Of a stretch of 64,000 nucleotides of DNA, positions 56,920-64,000 are shown in pieces. The notes under the pieces are model-generated. The model was not told where the DNA came from. It did not search any database and saw only the letters and a program-made list of their open reading frames with translations. This DNA comes from Lineus longissimus (lineage: Eukaryota > Nemertea > Pilidiophora > Heteronemertea > Lineidae). Every line of letters begins with the position of its first letter. The first letter of the stretch is position 1. Position numbers and translations under genes: made by a program. Location: the NCBI RefSeq assembly GCF_910592395.1, contig NC_088319.1, positions 16,864,001 to 16,928,000 on the forward strand, read 5' to 3'.

Positions 56920-58687
56920 ATGGCAGCTCCACACGATAAGGCCGCTTTACAACATTCTACAGCTTCACCGCACGCGTTTTTCGACCCGTTAGAGTTAGAG
57001 TTCTTCAACGCCTCCAACAGTAGCGGAGCTACAGTTGAACCGTCAGGAACTGAAGTTTTTGTGGGTTCCGTCATCGCCACCATCGTATCATGTTCCCTCT
57101 CAATCATCGGTGCACTGACAATAATCTTCACCTTCATCTTCTTCAAGGAGATACGAACAACATCCCGGGGACTCTTGGTCTTCTTATCCATCGCAGACTT
57201 GATCACCGCTGCTAGTCTCCTGTACGGCATCATCGGGAATTTCCAAGAGAACTGTCTGGCTTGTCAGATCCAAAGTGCCTTCGTCTGCTTCGGGCAGACT
57301 AGCTCCTTCTTCTGGACCACTTCTGTGACAGTCTACCTGTACCTTACCATCGTGAAAGCGGACATCACTCTAGCTGGGAAGCTCCAGCGATACTTTCACG
57401 CCTTCAGCTGGGGTCTTCCGCTGGCAATCGTCATCATCGCTGGGTCATTGGACGGGCTAGGCTATGATTCGTCCAACACTTCCGTACGGTGGTGCTGGGT
57501 CTATCTGGAGAATCCACACTATGTTTTCTGGATGTTGTTCACGTGCAAGTTTTGGGAGTTTGTTGCCTATATCATCATACCCTTGCTGTGTATTCTGATG
57601 AAAGTGCACATCTACAAACAACGTGTAAGTACGATGTTATCATAGTAGACATACGAGCTATAAACGTATACCATAGGAACTACCGTACTTGCAGTGTGTG
57701 CTTGCAAGGCAGGATAAGTAATTCTGAAGGCGATGTTTCTCTTGGATGTCGTTGGGCGATGGAATAGCTTCGTTCCTATGGACATCGATGGGGGTTTCTA
57801 TCAAAGTATTTCTTTCTAAATCATGCAGCAAGCATATCGTTAGTCTTTTACATGTTTTGCGTTACAGAGGAGGCGCCGACCGTCCACATTGATGATACAA
57901 ACAGATACAATGGAAGCCCTGGTTCGCATCAATAGGAAGCTGCTTTTCATCCCAACAGTCTTCATCCTGCTGCGAATCTGGGGGACACTCCGGTTTATTC
58001 TTTACCTGGCAGACAGCCCTGTCGTGTCAGACCCAACGCTGGTCACCCTCCATGTAAGTATTGAGCCAGGAAGGTGTTTTCAGATAGTTCTGACCAAGGG
58101 AACTTGGCAGACCTCTTGTCAATAAACCACAAATTGTTTTACCGTACTGTCCTATCAAGGGTTACTAAGGGTAAATCGTGATAACATTGACTCCGACTAA
58201 ACAGTCAGCTTCCAATAGGCCTTCATCGGCAAAGGTATATAAACGTAATGAAGTCGTTATCTTCGTCAGCTTCGGAACCTTACTTGCCCGCCTCGAGAAG
58301 AGAGAGAGAGACCATGCAACTTGGGTTTGAGAAGTTCATATCATCTGGGGAGGTATAAATTGAAATTTTTCATACTTCTGAATATGCTTCTTTGTTTTCA
58401 AGGGAATAGGAAACTCATTCCAAGGTGGCGCAAACTGCATCCTGTACTGTTTACTCACTACGAAGATCCAACAGAAGTTAAAAGAATCGTTTTTGTATCT
58501 CTTCAAGTGTGTTCCATGTCGGAATACCTCGGCGGACCCTAACGACAGCCCGTGGGACAGAAACAAGTCCAAGTGTTCTCCGTGCAGCCCTTGCTGCTTA
58601 CGGAAAAAGACCTTCGTGCACGTCAAATCATTGGACTACTATGATAAATTGGGGGCTGGGGAGTCCACCAAGTTACTAGACCATTGA
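56920..58687 (+). CDS. GPR157: G-protein-coupled receptor 157
   Basis: Seven-transmembrane receptor; in vertebrates GPR157 is linked to cilia of neural progenitors and Gq signalling. Exons 56920-57624, 57868-58053, 58403-58687, all phase 0 with GT-AG borders, 391 residues. The open frame begins earlier at a TTG (56863), but the first ATG, with good context (ATCATGG), is at 56920. Diagnostic motifs: LSIADLITAASLLYG in TM2, QTSSFFWTTSVTVYLYLTIV in TM3, FSWGLPL in TM4, SVRWCWVYLE before TM5, WEFVAYIIIPLL in TM5, LLFIPTVFILLRIWGTLRF in TM6 and GNSFQGGANCILYCL in TM7. These match the vertebrate GPR157 pattern closely. The Cys-rich tail (CSPCSPCC) may be palmitoylated. It is convergent with the next gene. 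Confidence 0.95.
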
Positions 58688-58959
58688 CCGACAAAAAACT
58701 ACTTTAAGCAATTTAAGCAATATAAGAATTTAACCAGCGATGGTTCAGTAACCTAAGACATCTTTGGTCGTAGCATTGTTATACAAAGTTCATTGCGCCA
58801 GGTTTAGTCCGCAGTGGTTTGGTTGGTATAAAGTATGACGCTATAGGCGAAATGACAGCTCTACCCGATGGTGTTTGGTGAGACAATTGCAACCAATGCC
58901 GACAGTCATGTATCAATTTCTAGACTTAGATACCTCAAACTAGGAATTGAAATGTAATT

Positions 58960-58965
58960 TTTATT
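58960..58965 (-). promoter_or_regulatory. Polyadenylation signal of the four-TM PPxY gene
   Basis: AATAAA on the minus strand, about 190 bases beyond that gene's stop codon. The intergenic interval to GPR157 (58688-59150) shows nothing else. Confidence 0.45.
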
Positions 58966-59150
58966 TGCTGCTTCCCGCTTTTTCATCCAGAATACACATT
59001 ACTACACGATGGATTCTACATGTGCATCCTCTAACACTTCATGTTGCATGCCACAATGCACATAAAACCAATGGCAGCAAACACGCCAGAAAACTACTGT
59101 ACATCCTTTTTAGGGGAGAAGTCGCTTGAGTTTCAGTTGAAGTGACAGTT

Positions 59151-60861
59151 CTACGTTGAAGTGACAGTGTTCCTAAGTTGTACATCCTTGGACTTCTGCC
59201 ACCTGCAACAGGTCATCACCAACACTACAACACAAAGAACAACCCCGACACTTTGGAGGACAATCCGTGTTGTGACCTGTTCGACATCTGGCGGGAAGTG
59301 ACTCCATCGGTCTAACTCGTATATCTCGGTGTAATCTTTACAGATTGTTGTGTACGTTGTTCCTACGCCTGGGGCTACAGTTGTAGCGGTTTCGTTGTAA
59401 CACTGGTGTTTGATTATATCACATGTTACCCAAATACTGCCATTGTAAGTGCATCCATATAGATCACTGTCCTGGACGAGCCCACGGCCATGCCAAGCAA
59501 CGAAGAAAATCACGGCAGCCGCAGTGAAAAGGTGAAAGATAAGGTAAACGTTCCTCTGTTTGTCCTTGCTGCTACGGCTTCGAGGGTCGTTGCAAAATAT
59601 GCTAATACATATACAAAGAGCTCCTGCCCAACAACCGGTGTAGATCTCATATCCGTACAATAGGTGCATCCCTCCAAGGCCGCCGATAACACAGATACCT
59701 AACCCTGCGATGAATATCAACAGGTGAAGAATGCGGACTACCTTTGGTAGGGGTTGTTCAGTGGGTGTGGGTCTTCCTCGCTGTGAGGTTGACTGTCGTT
59801 GTCGGGTGTTCCTTGGAGCAGGCGCGCTCTCTGAGCTCGCGGATGGCTTGGCCACTGGTGGAAGGGTAGACATACCCACGACAGAGCTTCCATGCGATCG
59901 AACTTGCTGGTTCAGCGGTACTGAGACGATCATGAACTGATTGTTGACCGTGTCTTCATACGACGGAGGTGGGGCGTTCGGCAAGGGCTGTGCTTCAGCA
60001 TACTGTGGGACAGGTATTGGTTGCGACACGGAGTAGTCTGTCGGATATAAGGCATTCTCAAACTGTGCTACACGGACAAGGCTTGGTAAACCACCGCTCG
60101 TGTTAGGACCAGAATATGGATGTTGGGTACTCTGCCCTGGTTCTTCTGTAATACTCGGGTACGGTGGAAGTACCTGTAGTTGTAGATTGGCTTGGTAGGC
60201 TGATGGCATTACACCCGGAGGGAATGCTGCGCCGTGAACGGACGCCGGCCGGGGCTGCATTTGCGCGGCCGTGGTGCTCCATGCTGTAAAGGTAGAAGGG
60301 CCAGTTGAAGAGGGCATCGGTTGAATATTTGCCGTGGGTTGGTCTGTGGAGGCCATCGTTTGATTTTGCGCCGAAGAGGTCCAGGCTGTAATGGTTGAAG
60401 GAACAGCTGGTGATTGCGTGGTCGGAGCTTGCGCCATGGATTGAGTAGACTCAGTGGCCTCCTGTGGAAACAAAGAAGACAGAATAAATAAACTGCAGTG
60501 AGAAAAGGTTTGGAGAGGATGTAAAGCCGATTTCGCAGACCGTCCTGTGACATTTTCCACAACCCACAAGGGTGGTTGACACTGGGCTCCTAGAAGGAGA
60601 ACGTCGCTCCTCTCCTCTACGCCAGGAGCAGGATTTTAACATAGCCCGGCATATCGCTACTAGATTCACTGATTATAAGAGATAGCTAGATCTAGCAGAA
60701 AAGTGGCCGAATATTCAATGGAAGAATTGGTCCATAAAATGAGCTGTTTTCGCACAGCGGCCCATAAGGACGTGGGCCTACTTCTGGTGAAGTGTTCATC
60801 TTCGAACCGTATATACATCCACACAAGAAAATGAGTATCCAAGACAATAATCACTCACCAT
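59151..60861 (-). CDS. Four-transmembrane protein with Pro/Thr/Gln-rich N-terminus and PPxY motif
   Basis: Exons 60861-60859 and 60461-59151; 437 residues. The first coding exon contributes only the start codon ATG, directly followed by the donor GTGAGTGA; the second begins GAGGCC after a strong acceptor (TTTGTTTCCACAG). The cytoplasmic N-terminus (about 260 residues) is low-complexity and contains APPPSYEDTV, a PPxY site of the kind bound by NEDD4-type WW domains. Then come TM1 (ILHLLIFIAGLGICVIGG), a short loop, TM2 (GCWAGALCICISIF), TM3 (LIFHLFTAAAVIFFVAW), a large Cys-rich extracellular loop with N-glycosylation sites, and TM4 (VLQSVGVVLCVVVLVMTCC). Topology is MS4A/CD20- or tetraspan-like, but no family signature is certain. 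If exon 1 is wrong, an in-frame ATG at 60437 would give 428 residues. Confidence 0.82.
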
Positions 60862-61600
60862 AGGGGCCCGATATGACAGGAGGAAGCCGAATCAAGAGTA
60901 AGTCCAAGCAAGTTTTGGTCCAATCCGAACGCCAAGAAACCAGACGGCAAAAGACTCGAGTTTCAATAAGCTATGCTGGCTGCCTTCTCCTTTTTACACT
61001 AAAGTGTGGTAACGTACCGACTTGTTGGCAAGCTTTAATTACCCAAATAAAACAGGGCATGTATGTGCTACATGCCTACATTTAAAAAGCGTATGCTAGT
61101 GTTATGAGAGAATTAAAGGTGTGCATGATAAAAATCAAAAGTAAAATAAAGTCTCATTTTAAGGAAAATGGAGTTATATTTGACATTTGACATTCTTAAG
61201 GACATGCATTCCCAAAAAGATGGTAACAAATGACAGGAATGTGTCTGTAACTGTTTCAATGAACTTGCAGCATACTATTTTTTAAAGACCTCACATCAGA
61301 ATTCTGTGTTGATAGTTTTAATTCACGACATACTACCTTTAAGTCGGGCCTACCGCCAATGCTAAACCAAGCGTAGGCCTACCACAGGTCTTGTACGTTC
61401 TGTTATTCTACAGGGGTTCGAATGATCCGTTTAGACTTCCCATAACTGCTTAGTAGAGTTTCTTTTTTCGAAGTCATATCAGTGCTCCGGTGTGCCGATG
61501 GCCGAAGAAGACTTCGAATGGCGAATCGACCCATACAATTTAATTGCAGAAGTCAGAGAAACCTGATTCCTGAATGACTAAATACAAACAAACATGATAT
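60862..61600. other. Intergenic stretch between two minus-strand genes
   Basis: No gene recognised. It holds the promoter side of the four-TM gene and a GTAGGCCTAC palindrome at 61373. The open frames are short and without motifs. Confidence 0.35.
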
Positions 61601-61606
61601 TTTATT
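61601..61606 (-). promoter_or_regulatory. Polyadenylation signal of the Methuselah-like GPCR
   Basis: AATAAA on the minus strand about 330 bases past the stop codon of the receptor at 61934. Confidence 0.4.
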
Positions 61607-61810
61607 ATCAACACGTGGCTTTCATTCTAGTCTATACACTATTTACATTGAGTAATGTTATGATGCCATTTTACACAGTATAGTACACGTTGGTACAGGT
61701 TACCATCGCAAATACAGTTACGGTTACAAACTCTCGCTTTTCACAGCTTTTGAGTTAAAAGAGTTATTATCATGCAAAGACTAGTTTTGATAAACAGCAC
61801 TAACGTCAGC

Positions 61811-61868
61811 AAAAACTGGAAAGTCCAGTCGATGGGACCAAAAACTGGAAAGTGCAGTCGATGGGACC
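61811..61868 (+). repeat. 29-bp tandem duplication
   Basis: Two head-to-tail copies (61811-61839, 61840-61868) starting AAAAACTGGAAAGT and ending GATGGGACC, with one base difference. It lies in the 3' UTR of the receptor on the right. Confidence 0.9.
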
Positions 61869-61933
61869 TGCCCATTTCACTCTAAAAGGGAAGTGCATAG
61901 TGGCATGTGGTACATTCGCCCCTGATGGCTTGC

Positions 61934-64000
61934 TCAGATTCGATTGTCAAATTGCTCACTCCCCACAAAGCCCGGGTTATCACCTGCCCTGTCTTTCTCA
62001 CGGTCCGAGTTTACGAATGGATGATTGGAAGACGATGACAGCCTACTGGGCCTTGCATTTCGCAGCCTCCCGTTGGACATAAAGTGCGACACCGTCTCCC
62101 TGAACAAATTCCACGTCTTTCTGTTACAAATAAACGCTACGAAAATGAAGATTCCTTGTGAGCAGTTGGCCAGCGTGAATAGTAAATTCAAAATGTGCAA
62201 CATGTAGCAGACAGTAGCAGTTGCGTCGTCGCCCGCAAAGGCGCTGATGAATGATGACGTCAGACCAAACACCCAGGTGAAACCCAACAAGGTCGAGATC
62301 TTCACGTAAATCCTGAAGTCGTTCTCAACAAGCTTCTGTGAGACGACGACTTGGTCAATAATGGAGACGCGGCGGACCTCGTGTTGGGCAGACGATTTCT
62401 TAGACGCCCTGATCGCAATGATTGTCTTGGAGAAAAGCACGGCGTTTGCGAAGACGATGATGATTACTGGACCGCCAAAGGCAACCAGGGCAGCAGTGGG
62501 CTGCCGTATCCAACATCCCCTGACGTTTGCGAAGCCCGATGCGAAGTCGGCCAAATCGTATATATTGGTGGAGTTAGTTTCAGATCCAGAATAATTGGAA
62601 TTCTTGATTCCGTCGTCATCTTTGGTCCAACCGTAGCCAATACTGGCATCCTGATTATCTGCGATCTGTATGAAGTCTATTGCAGCGCATACCCCGACGA
62701 TAGCTGCAGGAGAACCCCAGGCGTACAGCATATACTTCCACAGGTAGCGCCCAATCTTTTGACATCGTTTTCCAGCGCCAGTTTGGCTAAAGGTTCGGAA
62801 GACATCGTAGGCCAAGATGTTCATCCAGAAAAACGCGGCCAGAAATAGGTAGTGAAGAGTCATTGCTATTGCGATGCAAAGACCTCGGCATTCGTCCTTG
62901 CTGGAGCCAAACAGGAACAACGACTGGGCCAGCAGAAGGGCCAAGGTCAGGTTGATTGTGCAATAGCCTGGAAGGTTACGGAGCTGATCCAAGATGGCGT
63001 ACACCACCAAGGTAATCACCATGGTTACAATGGACAGGATACCAACAACTGCAGTGGCGTAGTTCTGGATGCTGTAGAAGATCCATTGATTTTCAAAGTT
63101 ACAATTCGACGCGAATTCTAAAGCTGTCATGTTGATAATACGACGAATTGTGTCCTCATCTGCTATGCAGATTTCCACCCCGTCTTCGAAATCTGAATAG
63201 GCATTTTCGGGGAATATTTCTCCATGGTAGACCATCGACTTGTTTGGAAGGATCTTGTATTCCTTGGGGTTTAGTTTCACCATCGGACACGACCTTTCCG
63301 CGATACTTACAGCACAAACAAAAACGAAGCCCGTAATTTCTTTCCCCAAAATATCACCTTGCACAACAACCGTTAAATCAAAGTTCCCAGCGGTATAAAG
63401 CGTGTCCGTTTTGTTGATGTAAATCGCTGTTGTTGTTTCGTTATTTACAACATAGTTCGTCAGTACCGTGAAGTCCTTATCAAGGTAGAGGATCTTGTGT
63501 CCGTTCCAACACCACTCGTCTTCGGCATCGTCGCTCAACCGAGTCACATTCACCTTAAAGACGACAGTGTTCATTACTGTCAACGTCGACATGTCCTTCA
63601 ATTTCGCTTCAAAGATGACTGCTTCTTCCGGATTGGCCTCTAATTCCACACATATTTTCAATGCAACATTTTCCACACCGTCGACAACATCGAATTGGGG
63701 TATGTTGTTAACACTAACATTACTGTCCGGGGAATATACATGGACTTGAGTCAACCTGTCCTTGGTGATATTAAGGTAGCTACTGACACTATCGCGCAGC
63801 TGGACTTCCTTGAACTCCTCCGAGGTGTAGAATTCCTCGTCCGCTTTTGGGACAACGACATCTAAAACAACATAGACTCGTTCGTTAGTTGAACTTTTGT
63901 TCAACTTTGCAATCTCCGTCAGCAGAGTACACTGACCGTCAACTGGTTCGTATCCCTTTTCACAGTGTGTTTTCCGACACTGTTCGGCAAATGGGTCGTA
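61934..64000 (-). CDS. Methuselah/adhesion-like class B GPCR, 3' part
   Basis: An open frame of 688 residues runs from the right edge to a TGA/TAA-type stop at 61934 with no intron; the 5' end lies outside the window, so the start is unknown. At the edge is a small Cys cluster (EQCRKTHCEKGYEPVDGQC) typical of the stalk of these receptors. Then follows a beta-rich ectodomain with many Asn-glycosylation sites, a CPMVKL...EY...VEICI segment that precedes the membrane part in Methuselah-like receptors, and seven TM segments from about YATAVVGILSIVTMV, with LPGYCTINLTLALLLAQ in TM2 and FTWVFGLTS in TM6. The tail is Ser-rich. No obvious GPS cleavage motif is visible next to TM1. The class is secure; orthology is not. 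Confidence 0.88.
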   Translation of the reverse strand, partial: YDPFAEQCRKTHCEKGYEPVDGQCTLLTEIAKLNKSSTNERVYVVLDVVVPKADEEFYTSEEFKEVQLRDSVSSYLNITKDRLTQVHVYSPDSNVSVNNIPQFDVVDGVENVALKICVELEANPEEAVIFEAKLKDMSTLTVMNTVVFKVNVTRLSDDAEDEWCWNGHKILYLDKDFTVLTNYVVNNETTTAIYINKTDTLYTAGNFDLTVVVQGDILGKEITGFVFVCAVSIAERSCPMVKLNPKEYKILPNKSMVYHGEIFPENAYSDFEDGVEICIADEDTIRRIINMTALEFASNCNFENQWIFYSIQNYATAVVGILSIVTMVITLVVYAILDQLRNLPGYCTINLTLALLLAQSLFLFGSSKDECRGLCIAIAMTLHYLFLAAFFWMNILAYDVFRTFSQTGAGKRCQKIGRYLWKYMLYAWGSPAAIVGVCAAIDFIQIADNQDASIGYGWTKDDDGIKNSNYSGSETNSTNIYDLADFASGFANVRGCWIRQPTAALVAFGGPVIIIVFANAVLFSKTIIAIRASKKSSAQHEVRRVSIIDQVVVSQKLVENDFRIYVKISTLLGFTWVFGLTSSFISAFAGDDATATVCYMLHILNLLFTLANCSQGIFIFVAFICNRKTWNLFRETVSHFMSNGRLRNARPSRLSSSSNHPFVNSDREKDRAGDNPGFVGSEQFDNRI

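Overview
The window is animal nuclear DNA: genes are split by GT-AG introns, there is a pol III tRNA gene, and transposon relics are scattered through introns and intergenic DNA. The gene set (Pax3/7, an AKDF-type ionotropic glutamate receptor, GPR157, a Methuselah/adhesion-type GPCR, a GPI-type alkaline phosphatase) together with the abundant palindrome GTAGGCCTAC suggests a marine invertebrate bilaterian, either lophotrochozoan or non-vertebrate deuterostome. The species cannot be fixed from the sequence alone.

Layout. 0-1.4 kb: a rhodopsin-class peptide-type GPCR (minus). 2.96 kb: a perfect tRNA-Gly(GCC) followed by an ATC microsatellite. 5.4-12.7 kb: a complete three-exon Pax3/7 gene (minus). 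Its small first exon (27 codons) was recovered by splice phase and encodes only the residues ahead of the paired domain. 12.7-22 kb: non-coding DNA with a pogo-like MITE, a row of three hairpins and a local tandem duplication. 22-23.3 kb: a single-exon leucine-rich-repeat surface protein (plus). 24.6-31.1 kb: a complete ten-exon alkaline phosphatase (plus); intron 1 carries a tRNA-derived SINE and a PIF/Harbinger-like relic. 31.1-34.8 kb: intergenic DNA with a tandem duplication, an orphan transmembrane-tail exon and a 5S-rRNA-derived SINE-like element. 34.8-55.1 kb: a seventeen-exon ionotropic glutamate receptor (plus) with a 6.5-kb first intron. 56.9-58.7 kb: GPR157 (plus, three exons). 59.1-60.9 kb: a four-transmembrane PPxY protein (minus) whose start codon is alone at the end of exon 1. 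61.9-64.0 kb: the 3' part of a Methuselah/adhesion-like GPCR (minus) that runs off the right edge.

Gene models were assembled by hand. Every join reported preserves reading phase and uses GT-AG sites, which is strong internal evidence, but no transcript or database comparison was possible. The genes do not form an evident pathway; several encode neuronal or sensory surface proteins. The most interesting points are a candidate 12-nt microexon in the glutamate receptor linker, two decayed copies of one of its exons, unusual ligand-site and pore residues in that receptor, a possible alternative membrane-anchor exon for alkaline phosphatase, and a 5S-derived SINE-like element.
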